Shown: piece by piece, positions 19,724 to 30,208 of the stretch
Position numbering within the stretch: the stretch's first letter is position 1
Layout of the letters: each line of letters opens with the position of its first letter
From: Kangiella aquimarina DSM 16071
GTDB lineage: Bacteria; Pseudomonadota; Gammaproteobacteria; Enterobacterales; Kangiellaceae
DNA length: 64,000 nt
Assembly (NCBI RefSeq): GCF_000374105.1
Contig: NZ_KB893651.1
Coordinates: 668,985 to 732,984 of the forward strand
Reading direction: 5' to 3'
The notes under the pieces: model-generated
Told to the model about the DNA's origin: nothing
Databases searched by the model: none
Seen by the model: the letters and a program-made list of their open reading frames with translations, nothing else
Made by a program: the position numbers and the translations under genes

Positions 19724-21883
19724 TTAATCTACAATTTCCATTTCTTTGATCAGGTTATGTGCATTATCAACGTGCTCCATAACCCACAGCATATAAGCAC
19801 TGCTGACGTGGATAGAACGGTTCAAATCATCGTTGTAATCCCAGTCAGCAATGATTGATTCATAAACCCCATCGAAAATTAGACCCACAAACTCTGCGTT
19901 TGCATTAAGAGTAGGTGAACCTGAGTTGCCACCTGTAACGTCCAATGTGGTTAGGAAGTTAACCTGTACGCTGCCAAGATCCTTATCCAGGTAATCGCCA
20001 TACTCTTTAGACTTGATTAAGTCGAGTTGATTTTGTGGTGAGTTGAATGGCTCTTCACCAGTATGCTTAGCTGCGATACCTTCTAGTGTGGTGAAAGGTG
20101 TTGCATACAAGCCATCTTTTGGTGAATAACCCTTAACATTACCAAAGGTCACACGAAGCGTGCTGTTGGCATCTGCATATACGGGTTTGTCCATTGATTT
20201 GTAATAATCAATGATGGCTGACATGTACTGAGGACGAAGCTCTTGAAACTTACCGCCACGCTCTTTGCTTTCAAGTTCACGTTCGAACTTTTCATCATAG
20301 GTTGCTACTGCTAGCTGAATGTATGGGTCATTAGATTGTTTGAAATCTTCAACTGACTTGTCCATCCATGCCAAACGCGTTTCAAGTTCATTCAATTTGG
20401 TTTTGGCGTACATCGCATCGACTTTTTTGCTAAAGGCTTCAGCATCAAACGTTTCGCCTATACCCATAAACTCATCGTAAGACTTGAGACGTTGATCTGC
20501 AGGTAGCTCAGCATATAAAGGTGCGAAATGCTTCAGCAGAGCTTTTTCAACTTCAGCATCCCAGCGACGTTCCATACTTTTCAGGCCTTCTTTAAAGCGA
20601 ACCATATCACGCTCCTGGTATCCAGGCTCGCGCTCTGCGTCAGGCTTTTGCTTTTCGATGGCTAGACGATATAGACGTGCAGCGGTACCGGTCAAAGTAT
20701 CACGGTTAATAGCCCATGAGCGAAGAGTACGCTCCTGTTCAGCTATGTTTTCAAGGATCAGGGCATTCAATGCGTCAATGGCATCGCCATGTTTTGCTTT
20801 CATGTTCGGGTTTGCTTCAAGCCACGCTTTAAGATCATTCTCCAGGGCGACTTTGCGCTCAAGAAGATCACCTTTGGCATAGCTTTCAATCATACTGCCC
20901 CAGTTTTTCTCGGCATTATTGAGGCCAGCCAGTGTGCTGGCATACTTAACGCGAGCATCAGAACCTTCAGGTGCTGTTTCTTCAATTAAGCCGATATATT
21001 CCTGTAGCGTATTACGGAAAGTTGGATACCACCACTCAAACTGATTTTTAACTTCGGCACTGGTGCGGTAGCGGTTTGTGCTGCCTGGGTATCCTGCAAC
21101 CATCACGAAGTCGCCTTTATCAACACCTTCTTTATTCACTTTAAGGTAGTGCTCAGGCTCATAAGGTACATTGTCTTCAGAGTATTCAGCCGGATTGCCA
21201 TCTTTATCTACATAAGCGCGATAGAAAGCAAAGTCACCAGTGTGGCGTGGCCACATCCAGTTATCGACATCACCGCCGTATTTACCAATATGTGATGATG
21301 GCGCGTAAACCAGACGCACGTCTTTAATTTCAAGCTGTTTTATCAAGTAGTATTCGAGACCACCATGGAAAGACACTACGTTACAACGGTGGCCAGCGTC
21401 CTGCTCACATTCTGCAACCAGGGCTTTTTCAGTGTTCTCAATCGCTTTATAGCGCTCAAGACCAGAAAGCTCTTCGCTGGCAGCGTTCACATTTGAAGTC
21501 ACATCGCTAACATTAACAGTCACGTAAACACGAGATCCTGGTGCTGCTGGAAGTTCTTTATCAAAAGACTCAGCTAGGAAACCTTTATCTAGCAGGTTGT
21601 TTTCCGCAGTGGAATTAAACTGGATGCTGCCGTATGCACAATGGTGATTGGTTGCTACTAAACCCTGCGGTGAAAGGAATGATGCTGTACAGCCGCCTAG
21701 GCTGATAACAGCCCCCATTGGGAATTCGGTTAACTCAGTTAGCTTATTAGGGTTTATCTTAATACCAGCTTTTTTCAGCTGCTTTTTAATGGTTGGTAAC
21801 TGATGAGGCTGCCACATGCCTTCGTCCGCCATTAGCGGAGAAACAGCAAGGGTTAAAGCCGCAGTGATTAATAGTTTTTTCAT
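19724..21883 (-). CDS. S46-family dipeptidyl-peptidase (DPP7/DPP11 type)
   Basis: A 719-residue exported serine exopeptidase that removes dipeptides from the N-terminus of peptides in the periplasm. Signal peptide ends near PLMA. The catalytic triad is visible: His in LVATNHHCAYGSIQ, Asp in GGDVDNWMWPRHTGDF, Ser in DVTGGNSGSPTLNANAEF. The length fits the family. The substrate class depends on a residue just after the Ser motif (FDGVYESIIADW), which I cannot assign by eye. Peptide uptake feeding the amino-acid catabolism genes that follow is a reasonable inference. Confidence 0.92.
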   Translation of the reverse strand: MKKLLITAALTLAVSPLMADEGMWQPHQLPTIKKQLKKAGIKINPNKLTELTEFPMGAVISLGGCTASFLSPQGLVATNHHCAYGSIQFNSTAENNLLDKGFLAESFDKELPAAPGSRVYVTVNVSDVTSNVNAASEELSGLERYKAIENTEKALVAECEQDAGHRCNVVSFHGGLEYYLIKQLEIKDVRLVYAPSSHIGKYGGDVDNWMWPRHTGDFAFYRAYVDKDGNPAEYSEDNVPYEPEHYLKVNKEGVDKGDFVMVAGYPGSTNRYRTSAEVKNQFEWWYPTFRNTLQEYIGLIEETAPEGSDARVKYASTLAGLNNAEKNWGSMIESYAKGDLLERKVALENDLKAWLEANPNMKAKHGDAIDALNALILENIAEQERTLRSWAINRDTLTGTAARLYRLAIEKQKPDAEREPGYQERDMVRFKEGLKSMERRWDAEVEKALLKHFAPLYAELPADQRLKSYDEFMGIGETFDAEAFSKKVDAMYAKTKLNELETRLAWMDKSVEDFKQSNDPYIQLAVATYDEKFERELESKERGGKFQELRPQYMSAIIDYYKSMDKPVYADANSTLRVTFGNVKGYSPKDGLYATPFTTLEGIAAKHTGEEPFNSPQNQLDLIKSKEYGDYLDKDLGSVQVNFLTTLDVTGGNSGSPTLNANAEFVGLIFDGVYESIIADWDYNDDLNRSIHVSSAYMLWVMEHVDNAHNLIKEMEIVD

Positions 21884-21984
21884 TGGACTCTCTACTGTGT
21901 TGTTAAAAGAATAACCGACTCATCCTAAAGCATTAACCATAGATTTCTAATGCGAAATTTCGGAAAAGTGTTAATAAATATTAC

Positions 21985-22008
21985 AAAAAAGCCGGCAGAT
22001 GAGCCGGC
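21985..22008 (-). terminator. Terminator of the leucine-degradation cluster
   Basis: GCCGGC (21991-21996) / GCCGGC (22003-22008), with six T on the minus strand. Confidence 0.85.
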
Positions 22009-22047
22009 TCTTATAAGTTGTTAAACCTGATAGAAAATCGACTACCG

Positions 22048-22707
22048 TTAGTTTAACTGCATTTCTGGAACATGATCCGGGATAACCAGATCGGCTTCCG
22101 TTTTTTCTTTGATTTCTTCGACTGATACACCTGGCGCGCGCTCTAGCAGGTGGAAGGCACCGTCTTTAATTTCCATCAGTGCAAGTTCAGTAATCACGCG
22201 TTTAATACATTTAGCACCGGTCAGCGGAAGCGTACACTGCTTGAGGATTTTGGAAACACCATGCTTGTTCGCGTGAGTCATGGTAACTATGATGTTTTCA
22301 GCACCAGCTACCAGATCCATAGCACCACCCATACCTTTTACAAGTTTGCCGGGAATCATCCAGGAAGCGATATTGCCTTCCTGATCCACCTCAAATGCAC
22401 CTAAAACGGTCAGGTCAACGTGGCCGCCACGAATCATGGCAAAGCTTTCTGCTGATGAGAAGAAAGCGGCACCAGTTACAGCAGTTACTGTCTGTTTGCC
22501 TGCGTTGATCAAGTCAGGGTCAATGGTTTCTTCGGTAGGGAATTGGCCCATGCCTAACAAACCATTCTCAGACTGAAGCATAACTTTGACGCCGTCAGGG
22601 ATATAGTTTGCGACTAAAGTAGGGATACCGATACCCAAGTTAACGTAAAAACCATCTTCTAATTCTTGCGCCACTCGCATGGCGATTTGTTCACGTGTTA
22701 ATGCCAT
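22048..22707 (-). CDS. scoB: 3-oxoacid CoA-transferase subunit B
   Basis: A 219-residue class I CoA-transferase beta subunit. The catalytic Glu lies in VMLQSENGLLGMG. With subunit A it moves CoA from succinyl-CoA to acetoacetate, making acetoacetyl-CoA. The acetoacetate would come from HMG-CoA lyase encoded two genes upstream, and the product suits the thiolase of the same cluster. It starts 10 bases after scoA and ends the cluster. An acetate-specific (AtoDA-like) donor cannot be excluded. Confidence 0.92.
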   Translation of the reverse strand: MALTREQIAMRVAQELEDGFYVNLGIGIPTLVANYIPDGVKVMLQSENGLLGMGQFPTEETIDPDLINAGKQTVTAVTGAAFFSSAESFAMIRGGHVDLTVLGAFEVDQEGNIASWMIPGKLVKGMGGAMDLVAGAENIIVTMTHANKHGVSKILKQCTLPLTGAKCIKRVITELALMEIKDGAFHLLERAPGVSVEEIKEKTEADLVIPDHVPEMQLN

Positions 22708-22717
22708 GATGCGCTCC

Positions 22718-23419
22718 TTATGATCTTACTGTGCGTTGTTCGATACGTTTCTCAAAGTTTTCGCCTTTGATAACGCGCTGGACATAAATACCTGGAGTAT
22801 GAATAAAGTTTGGATCCAACTCTCCAGGCTCAACAATTTCTTCAACTTCAGCAACGGTAATCTTACCTGCCGTCGCCATCATTGGATTAAAGTTCATGGC
22901 TGTCTTGTTGAAAATAAGGTTACCCATGGTGTCCGCTTTCCAGGCTTTGATTAAAGCAAAGTCAGCAGTCAATGAGGGCTCAAGAACATAGTCACGGCCA
23001 TCGATGTTGCGCGTTTCTTTACCTTCAGCGACCTGAGTACCAAAACCAGTGGCAGTAAAGAAAGCAGGGATACCAGCACCACCGGCACGGATTTTTTCAG
23101 CCAGTGTTCCCTGTGGTGTCAAAATAACTTCCATCTCACCAGACAGTAGCAACTTTTCGAATAGCTCGTTTTCACCAACGTATGAACCAATCATGGTGCT
23201 TATCTGGCGCTTCTCTAACCATTTACCCAGACCAAACCCATCAACACCCGCGTTGTTGGAAATGGCCGTTAAGCCTTTACTGCCCATTTTGTAGACTTGC
23301 TCAATCAAGCCTTCAGGAATACCGCATAGGCCAAAACCGCCGACCATGACGGTCATATTATCGGTAAAGCCCTCAAGAGCTTCTTCGTAACTGTGTACGA
23401 CTTTATCAAAACCTGACAT
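22718..23419 (-). CDS. scoA: 3-oxoacid CoA-transferase subunit A
   Basis: A 233-residue alpha subunit, beginning near [33 protein letters not shown] with the glycine-rich CoA-binding loop. [11 protein letters not shown] and [22 protein letters not shown] are typical segments. It forms the heteromeric transferase with the next gene and follows the HMG-CoA lyase gene by 33 bases. Confidence 0.92.
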   Translation of the reverse strand: MSGFDKVVHSYEEALEGFTDNMTVMVGGFGLCGIPEGLIEQVYKMGSKGLTAISNNAGVDGFGLGKWLEKRQISTMIGSYVGENELFEKLLLSGEMEVILTPQGTLAEKIRAGGAGIPAFFTATGFGTQVAEGKETRNIDGRDYVLEPSLTADFALIKAWKADTMGNLIFNKTAMNFNPMMATAGKITVAEVEEIVEPGELDPNFIHTPGIYVQRVIKGENFEKRIEQRTVRS

Positions 23420-23452
23420 GTTTAATCCTCGTCAAATCGAATGAATTAGTTA

Positions 23453-24391
23453 TTATCTTTTAGCGAGTAGCGCATTGGCTGCTCGGGAAACAGGACGACG
23501 GCCCAGTTGCTCTGAAATATAAGCGCCTGCGTCCACCAGTTTAGTTATATCAATACCGGTTTCAATACCTAAACCGTTGAGCATATAGACAACATCCTCT
23601 GTAGCGACATTGCCGGTGGCACCAGGAGCATAAGGGCAACCGCCCAAACCTGCAACAGAGCTGTCGATGGTGGCGACACCAAGTTCAAGGCACGCATAGA
23701 TATTGGCTAATGCCTGGCCATAGGTATCGTGAAAATGACAGGCTAGTTTATTGGTTGGAACATACTCAGCAACCGCTGCAATCATAGCTCTTGCTTTATT
23801 TGGCGTTCCAACACCAATGGTGTCGCCCAGCGAAATTTCGTAGCAACCCAGGTCATACAGTGCTTTGGCTACTTCAGCGACTTTTTCTGGTGCTATATCG
23901 CCTTCAAAAGGGCAGCCAAGCACACAGGAAACATAGCCACGAACTTTAATACCATGCTCTTTGGCTGCTTCGATAACTGGCTTGAAACGCTCAATTGACT
24001 CTGCAATGGAGCAATTGATATTTTTCTGCGAGAAGCTCTCTGAGGCTGCTGCAAAAACAGCCACTTCTTTTGCGTCACCAGCTAAAGCACCTTCAAGCCC
24101 TTTCACATTAGGAGTGAGAACTGGAAACCAGACGCTTCCGTCCTGTGCTTCGGGAAACTCTTTCAGGCCAGCCATGATTTCATGGTGATCCGCCATTTGC
24201 GGTACCCATTTAGGAGAGACAAAAGCAGTCGCCTCAATATGCTTTTCACCGGCATCGATTAAGCGACGAATCAACTCAAGTTTAATCTCAGTTGAAACTG
24301 GCTGTTTTTCATTCTGCAATCCATCCCTTGGTCCCATTTCAACAATTTTAACGTGAGTGGGCAGGGCAGGGTTGTCCGATACCATAACCAT
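23453..24391 (-). CDS. liuE: Hydroxymethylglutaryl-CoA lyase
   Basis: A 312-residue TIM-barrel enzyme of the DRE-metallolyase group cleaving HMG-CoA to acetyl-CoA and acetoacetate, the last leucine-specific step. [12 protein letters not shown] carries the catalytic Arg-Asp, [13 protein letters not shown] the metal-binding His pair, and [17 protein letters not shown] the mobile loop with the catalytic Cys. Its ATG overlaps the liuD stop (TAATG), giving tight translational coupling; GGAGGTG precedes it. Confidence 0.95.
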   Translation of the reverse strand: MVMVSDNPALPTHVKIVEMGPRDGLQNEKQPVSTEIKLELIRRLIDAGEKHIEATAFVSPKWVPQMADHHEIMAGLKEFPEAQDGSVWFPVLTPNVKGLEGALAGDAKEVAVFAAASESFSQKNINCSIAESIERFKPVIEAAKEHGIKVRGYVSCVLGCPFEGDIAPEKVAEVAKALYDLGCYEISLGDTIGVGTPNKARAMIAAVAEYVPTNKLACHFHDTYGQALANIYACLELGVATIDSSVAGLGGCPYAPGATGNVATEDVVYMLNGLGIETGIDITKLVDAGAYISEQLGRRPVSRAANALLAKR

Positions 24392-26400
24392 TATTCAGAC
24401 ACCTCCAGTGATAGCAGTTCAGCACCATCATCCACCAGATCGCCAGCAGCATAATGAATTTCACTGACCACGCCAGCACTTGGTGCGTTAATGGTGTGTT
24501 CCATTTTCATCGCCTCAAGGATAACCAGTGGCTGACCAGACTCAACGTGATCGCCTTCACTGACCAGAACTTCAATCACCGTTCCTGGCATTGGTGCAGT
24601 CAGGCTACCACCTGAATCTTCTGTGTCACCGGCCAGGCCGCGCTCAACTTTTTCTAGCACCTTATAATGGCCGTGAATAAAGATATGCAAGCTGGCACCA
24701 TCATCAACAACTGTGGCATTGAAACGCTTGCCATTGGCATCAAGACGTAGAATGTGACCATTCAAGGTTGCGCTATTGACTGGTAGCTCGCCACTTGGCA
24801 GATCGAGTAAATAACCATCATTGCGGAAATGGACAACTACTTCTACGTCATTGGCAATGCCGTCAACTTTATCCAGATATTCAAAAGTATGATGGTTATC
24901 AGTATTTAAACGCCAGCCGTTAACAGAGTGCCACGGCGAATAAGGGTCTTCACTCTGCTGGGCATTTTCTGCAGCAGTTTGCTCACGTTTTAATAATTGA
25001 TAGACCGCTGCTGCAACCAAGGTGTCATCATCGGCTGCTTCTTCATCAAGAATCAAATCGTCTTTGTAGCGCTCAATAAAATTAGTATCTAAGTCAAGAT
25101 CCTCAAAGCCGTGGCAGTGTGCCAGTGCAGAAAGGAAGGGAACGTTAGTGGTTAAGCCCACTACCTGATACTGGGCTAATGCTCCGCGTAAGCGAGCCAG
25201 TGCAGCGTTACGATCCTGATCCCAAACGATAAGCTTGGCAATCATAGGATCGTAATGCACAGATACTGTATCACCCTGAGTAACACCGGTGTCTATGCGA
25301 ACATGATCAGTTTCGTCAGGGGTATTTAAATGCAGCAATGTACCGGTTGCTGGCAGGAAGTCCTGATTCGGATCTTCGGCATAAATGCGGACTTCGAAAG
25401 CATGGCCATTGATGTTTAATTCATCCTGCTGCATGGGCAGTTCCTGACCTGCAGCAACTTTTAATTGCCACTCGACCAAATCCTGACCAGTAATCTTTTC
25501 AGTAACAGGGTGCTCTACCTGCAAGCGCGTGTTCATTTCCATGAAGTAGAATGATTCATCTTCATCGTATAAGAACTCGACCGTACCCGCGCCCACATAG
25601 CCAATGGCCTGTGCCGCACGAATGGCAACCTGACCCATTTTGGAGCGAGTCTCTTCGCTTAAGCCTGGTGCTGGTGCTTCTTCAATAACCTTTTGATGGC
25701 GACGTTGTACTGAACAGTCACGCTCAAATAAATGCACCGCATTGCCATGCTTATCGGCAAACACTTGAATCTCAACGTGGCGAGGCTTGGTGATGTATTT
25801 TTCGACCAAGACTTTGTCATCGCCAAAGGATGCTGCAGACTCACGCTTACAGGAAGCCAGGCTAGAGGCAAACTCTTCTTCTTTCCAGACAATGCGCATG
25901 CCTTTACCACCACCGCCAGCGGTAGCCTTGATGATCACAGGGTAACCAATGTCATCTGCTTGGGATTTAAGGAAGTCTCCGTCCTGATTTTCACCATGGT
26001 AGCCTTTAACCAAAGGCACTTTGGCTTCTTCCATAATTTCTTTAGCCGCAGACTTTGAACCCATGGCGATAATCGCACCTTCCGGTGGGCCAATGAATTC
26101 GATATTGTTTTCGGCTAGAGCTTTGGCAAAGTCTGCGTTTTCAGACAAGAAACCATAGCCAGGGTGCACTGCCTGTGCACCAGTTTTCTTGCAAGCATCA
26201 ATAATCAGCTCACCTTTAAGATACGACTCACGTGCTGGAGCAGGACCTAAATATACTGCTTCGTCGGCCATTGCTACATGCATTGCGTCTTTATCGGCTT
26301 CAGAGTAAACCGCAACGGTTTTGATGCCGAGTTTTTTTGCCGTTTTAATCACGCGGCAAGCAATCTCACCACGGTTAGCAATCAATATTTTTGTAAACAT
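24391..26400 (-). CDS. liuD: Methylcrotonyl-CoA carboxylase, biotin-carrying alpha subunit
   Basis: A 669-residue protein. N-terminal biotin carboxylase ([22 protein letters not shown]), ATP-grasp with [10 protein letters not shown], and a C-terminal biotinyl domain with the modified Lys in [12 protein letters not shown]. With LiuB it carboxylates 3-methylcrotonyl-CoA to 3-methylglutaconyl-CoA. I chose the ATG at 26400 ([11 protein letters not shown]), preceded by AAGGAAA; an in-frame start at 26421 adds seven residues that are not family-like. The neighbouring liu genes separate it from propionyl- and acetyl-CoA carboxylases. Confidence 0.95.
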   Translation of the reverse strand: MFTKILIANRGEIACRVIKTAKKLGIKTVAVYSEADKDAMHVAMADEAVYLGPAPARESYLKGELIIDACKKTGAQAVHPGYGFLSENADFAKALAENNIEFIGPPEGAIIAMGSKSAAKEIMEEAKVPLVKGYHGENQDGDFLKSQADDIGYPVIIKATAGGGGKGMRIVWKEEEFASSLASCKRESAASFGDDKVLVEKYITKPRHVEIQVFADKHGNAVHLFERDCSVQRRHQKVIEEAPAPGLSEETRSKMGQVAIRAAQAIGYVGAGTVEFLYDEDESFYFMEMNTRLQVEHPVTEKITGQDLVEWQLKVAAGQELPMQQDELNINGHAFEVRIYAEDPNQDFLPATGTLLHLNTPDETDHVRIDTGVTQGDTVSVHYDPMIAKLIVWDQDRNAALARLRGALAQYQVVGLTTNVPFLSALAHCHGFEDLDLDTNFIERYKDDLILDEEAADDDTLVAAAVYQLLKREQTAAENAQQSEDPYSPWHSVNGWRLNTDNHHTFEYLDKVDGIANDVEVVVHFRNDGYLLDLPSGELPVNSATLNGHILRLDANGKRFNATVVDDGASLHIFIHGHYKVLEKVERGLAGDTEDSGGSLTAPMPGTVIEVLVSEGDHVESGQPLVILEAMKMEHTINAPSAGVVSEIHYAAGDLVDDGAELLSLEVSE

Positions 26401-26421
26401 GTTCGCTGTTTCCTTAACCAA

Positions 26422-27252
26422 TTATTGTGAGCTGCTTTTAGACTGGCCAACTGACCAATCGGCAGTACGTTTTTCGAGGAAAGCGTTCAAACCTTCTTTA
26501 CCTTGCTCGCTCGCACGTATGTCGGCAATACGGCGTGCGGTTTCGTCCATCAAGGACTGGTCAATGGCTTGATTCGCTACAGCTCTGATTAAATCTTTTG
26601 CTGTTTTAACAGCTTGTGGACCATTGCTTAATAAAGTGGTTATTATTTCATTGGTTTTCTCAACCAATAAGTCTTCGGCAACCACCTCATGGACCAGACC
26701 AAATTCAGCTGCTTTGTCTGCTTTAAAACGTTCGGCAGTTGTGAAGTATCTCTGTGCCTGTCGTTCGCCCATCGCTTTAACCACATAAGGGCTGATAACG
26801 GCAGGAATGAGTCCAAGCTTTACTTCGGATAAGCAGAAACTGGCGCGCTCTGATGCAATCACGATATCACAGCAAGCCACCAGGCCAACACCGCCACCAA
26901 AGGCAGCGCCCTGAACTTGGCAAACCGTGGTTTTGCTCATGCCATAAATGGTATTCATCAAGGTGGCCAGAGCTTGAGAATCTTGATAGTTTTCTTCCCA
27001 GGAATAATCAGCCATGCGACGCATCCAGTTCAGGTCAGCGCCAGCTGAAAAGCTCTTGCCTTCTGCACGTAAGACAACCACTTCCACCTCAGGATGGTTT
27101 TCCATGGCAGAAAAGGCTTCAGTCAGCTCGCCAATTAATTTGTCATCAAAGGCGTTGTGAATTTCAGGGCGGGTGAGGGTAATGTAACCTACACCACGAC
27201 CGGTTTTACCAAGTTCATTGGTATCAATGGTAATGTTTAATGCTTCACTCAT
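26422..27252 (-). CDS. liuC: Methylglutaconyl-CoA hydratase (enoyl-CoA hydratase family)
   Basis: A 276-residue crotonase-fold enzyme. Oxyanion-hole segments SFSAGADLNWMRRM and CQVQGAAFGGGVGLVACCD are visible. It hydrates 3-methylglutaconyl-CoA to HMG-CoA. The specific assignment rests on its position between the two carboxylase subunit genes, the standard liu order; the sequence alone says only enoyl-CoA hydratase/isomerase. It is 15 bases after liuB and 21 bases before liuD. Confidence 0.92.
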   Translation of the reverse strand: MSEALNITIDTNELGKTGRGVGYITLTRPEIHNAFDDKLIGELTEAFSAMENHPEVEVVVLRAEGKSFSAGADLNWMRRMADYSWEENYQDSQALATLMNTIYGMSKTTVCQVQGAAFGGGVGLVACCDIVIASERASFCLSEVKLGLIPAVISPYVVKAMGERQAQRYFTTAERFKADKAAEFGLVHEVVAEDLLVEKTNEIITTLLSNGPQAVKTAKDLIRAVANQAIDQSLMDETARRIADIRASEQGKEGLNAFLEKRTADWSVGQSKSSSQ

Positions 27253-27267
27253 ATGATCATTCCTGCC

Positions 27268-28878
27268 TTACATTCTGAAGACGCCGAACTTGGTTTCTTC
27301 GGCTTCTTTGTTCATGGCGGCTGATAGGCCAAGGCCTAACACCATACGAGTATCAGCAGGATCGATAATGCCATCATCCCATAAGCGAGCACTTGAGTAG
27401 TAAGGATGGCCTTGCTTTTCATATTGCTCTTCGATGGGGCGCTTAAATTCTTTTTCTTCCTCTGCCGACCACATTGGCTGGCCAGAGCGCTCAAAATTAT
27501 CACGCTTAATTTGTGCCAATACGTTAGCAGCCTGTTCTCCACCCATGACAGAGATACGAGCATTCGGCCACATCCATAGGAAGCGAGGGCTATAGGCGCG
27601 ACCACACATACCGTAGTTACCTGCACCGAAACTACCACCTACAATAACGGTGAACTTTGGCACTTTGGCACAAGCAACTGCTGTCACCATTTTGGCGCCG
27701 TGCTTGGCAATACCTTCGTTTTCGTACTTACGGCCAACCATGAAACCGGTAATGTTTTGCAGGAACACCAATGGAATGCCGCGCTGAGAACAAAGCTCAA
27801 TGAAGTGTGCGCCTTTTAGTGCTGATTCAGAGAAAAGAATACCGTTGTTGGCAACGATGCCTACAGGATAACCATGAATGCGGGCAAAACCACAGATCAA
27901 TGTGTTGCCATATAAAGGTTTAAATTCGTCCAGTTCAGAACCGTCAACGATACGCGCGATGATTTCACGAATATCGAATGGCTTGCGTGGATCTTTGTTG
28001 ATGACGCCGTACAATTCTTCAGCAGGGTAGAGCGGAGCAACTGGCTTTTTTAGCGTCACAGAAGGCGTTTTTTTACGATTCAGATTAGACACAACCTGAC
28101 GCGCCAGTTTTAATGCGTGTTCGTCATTTAATGCATAGTGGTCGGTAACACCAGAAGTTTTACAGTGAACGTCGGCACCGCCTAAGTCTTCACTGGAAAC
28201 GACTTCACCGGTTGCTGCTTTAACTAGCGGTGGGCCACCCAGGAAAATCGTACCTTGTTCTTTCACGATAATGGATTCATCTGCCATCGCAGGTACATAT
28301 GCACCACCGGCAGTACAGGAACCCATGACTACCGCGATTTGAGGAATCCCTTTGGCAGACATATTGGCCTGGTTGTAGAAGATACGACCAAAGTGCTCTT
28401 TGTCCGGGAACACTTCATCCTGCTGCGGCAGGTTAGCACCGCCTGAATCGACCAGGTAAATACAGGGCAGATTATTCTGTTCAGCGATTTCCTGCGCGCG
28501 TAAATGCTTTTTTACCGTTTCGGGAAAGTAGGTGCCGCCTTTAACCGTTGCATCGTTGGCAACAATCATACACTCGACGCCTGAAACACGGCCAATGCCC
28601 GCAATCAAGCCAGCTGCGGGGACTTTGTTATCGTACAAATCCCATGCTGCCATTTGTGAAATTTCTAAAAACGGCGAGCCTACATCAAGAAGCTTGCGTA
28701 CGCGCTCACGGGGTAAAAGTTTACCACGCGACAGGTGTTTTTCCTGATACTTTGGACCACCACCTTGAGTGATGTATTCCATCTTGTCACGCAAGTCATC
28801 GACCAAAGCGGTCATGGCTTCGGCATTCTCGGTAAAACTTGCGCTACGAGGATTGAGTGACGATTTAATTACAGGCAT
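27268..28878 (-). CDS. liuB: Methylcrotonyl-CoA carboxylase, carboxyltransferase beta subunit
   Basis: A 536-residue carboxyltransferase with two crotonase-like halves. [17 protein letters not shown] and [38 protein letters not shown] are the acyl-CoA and carboxybiotin sites. The segment [22 protein letters not shown] fits MccB rather than propionyl-CoA carboxylase. It works with LiuD and starts 15 bases after the acyl-CoA dehydrogenase gene. Confidence 0.95.
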   Translation of the reverse strand: MPVIKSSLNPRSASFTENAEAMTALVDDLRDKMEYITQGGGPKYQEKHLSRGKLLPRERVRKLLDVGSPFLEISQMAAWDLYDNKVPAAGLIAGIGRVSGVECMIVANDATVKGGTYFPETVKKHLRAQEIAEQNNLPCIYLVDSGGANLPQQDEVFPDKEHFGRIFYNQANMSAKGIPQIAVVMGSCTAGGAYVPAMADESIIVKEQGTIFLGGPPLVKAATGEVVSSEDLGGADVHCKTSGVTDHYALNDEHALKLARQVVSNLNRKKTPSVTLKKPVAPLYPAEELYGVINKDPRKPFDIREIIARIVDGSELDEFKPLYGNTLICGFARIHGYPVGIVANNGILFSESALKGAHFIELCSQRGIPLVFLQNITGFMVGRKYENEGIAKHGAKMVTAVACAKVPKFTVIVGGSFGAGNYGMCGRAYSPRFLWMWPNARISVMGGEQAANVLAQIKRDNFERSGQPMWSAEEEKEFKRPIEEQYEKQGHPYYSSARLWDDGIIDPADTRMVLGLGLSAAMNKEAEETKFGVFRM

Positions 28879-28893
28879 ATGTCTGTCCTAATG

Positions 28894-30030
28894 TTATTCT
28901 GATGCGATAGCGCGGCCAATAACCATGCGCTGTACTTCGCTTGTACCTTCGTAAATCTGCGCGATTCTAACATCGCGATAAATTCGCTCGACTGGATAAT
29001 CTTTTAAATAGCCGTAGCCGCCTAATACCTGAATGGCATCTGAGCAGACTTTTTCGGCAACTTCCGAGGCATATAACTTTGCCATACAAGCCTCTTTTAG
29101 GCAGGGCAGGTTATTGTCGCGTAATTCTGCTGCGTGTAAAACCATCTGGCGAGCCGCTTCAACCTGAGTTGCCATGTCGGCCAGCTTAAATTGCACCGCC
29201 TGATGTTGGTTGATCGGTTTACCAAATGAGGTTCTTTCTTTCGAGTATTGAAGTGCATATTCGTATGCTGCACGGGCCATGCCCACAGCTTGAGCTGCGA
29301 TACCGATACGGCCGCCTTCAAGACCAGAAAGAGCGATCTTATAACCTTCACCTTCTTTACCTAACAGGTTCTCAGCCGGAATGCGGCAGTCCTCGAATAC
29401 AATTTGCGCGGTGTCAGATGCGTTCTGACCCATTTTGTCTTCGATATTGGCGACGATATAGCCAGGTGTGTCTGTCGGCACGATAAAGGCGCTAATACCC
29501 TTCTTGCCAGCACTTGGGTCAGTGACTGCAAAGACAATCGCGATGTCTCCGTTTTTACCGGATGTAATGAATTGCTTGGAACCGTTGATAACGTATGAAT
29601 CACCGTCTTTGACAGCCTTAGTTTTAAGGTCTGCAGCATCACTACCAGCATGCGGTTCGGTTAAGCAGAATGCACCCAACTTCTCGCCTGAAGCGAGTGG
29701 CTTAAGGAACTTTTCTTTTTGCTCATCAGTACCGAAATTCAAAATCGGCATACAGCCAACAGAATTAGTTACCGAAATAATGGTTGAACAGGCGCCGTCA
29801 CCCGCAGCAATTTCTTCTAACACTAAAGCAGCAGCGACATAACCAATCTCGCAACCACCCCATTGCTCGGGTACCAACATGCCATAAAAACCAAGCTCAG
29901 CCAGACCTTTTAAGGCCTCTGCAGGAAAGGTTTTATTCTTGTCCCATTCTTCGGCAAAAGGGGCAATGCGCTCTTGCACATAGCCCCTGGCCATATCCTG
30001 AATCATTGTTTGTTCTTCAGTCAGAATCAT
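28894..30030 (-). CDS. Acyl-CoA dehydrogenase (second one of the cluster)
   Basis: A 378-residue flavoprotein. FAD- and substrate-contacting [17 protein letters not shown] and [14 protein letters not shown] are present. The catalytic Glu is in the usual late position, [15 protein letters not shown], as in short-chain and branched-chain (2-methylbutyryl/isobutyryl) enzymes, unlike the isovaleryl enzyme nearby. It may therefore serve isoleucine or valine catabolism or short fatty acids. It is expressed toward liuB with only a 15-base gap, so it probably belongs to the same transcript. Confidence 0.85.
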   Translation of the reverse strand: MILTEEQTMIQDMARGYVQERIAPFAEEWDKNKTFPAEALKGLAELGFYGMLVPEQWGGCEIGYVAAALVLEEIAAGDGACSTIISVTNSVGCMPILNFGTDEQKEKFLKPLASGEKLGAFCLTEPHAGSDAADLKTKAVKDGDSYVINGSKQFITSGKNGDIAIVFAVTDPSAGKKGISAFIVPTDTPGYIVANIEDKMGQNASDTAQIVFEDCRIPAENLLGKEGEGYKIALSGLEGGRIGIAAQAVGMARAAYEYALQYSKERTSFGKPINQHQAVQFKLADMATQVEAARQMVLHAAELRDNNLPCLKEACMAKLYASEVAEKVCSDAIQVLGGYGYLKDYPVERIYRDVRIAQIYEGTSEVQRMVIGRAIASE

Positions 30031-30086
30031 AAGGTTCTTCTTCCGATTTTTAAAAATTCATCTTACCAATCACATTAAAATTAAGA

Positions 30087-30190
30087 TTTTTGCTTTAGAG
30101 CGCGGCGGTTGTGCTCGGAGAAGGCTGAATGGACTATAGTCCATGATGCTTTTCGAGAACATAACCAACAAAGCGGCTCTTTTGCAAAAG
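30087..30190. repeat. About 104-bp imperfect palindrome
   Basis: Centre ATGGACTATAGTCCAT (30129-30144) is a perfect 16-bp palindrome. Outward, both arms continue to match with gaps: CTCGgAgAAG / CTCGaAaAG, GGTTgTG / GGTTaTG, AGAGC / GCTCT, and TTTTGC / GCAAAA at the outer ends. It fills most of the 178-base gap between atoB and the acyl-CoA dehydrogenase gene. It could be a dispersed intergenic repeat or a large RNA hairpin within the operon. Confidence 0.6.
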
Positions 30191-30208
30191 TCGTGTAAAA
30201 AGATAATT

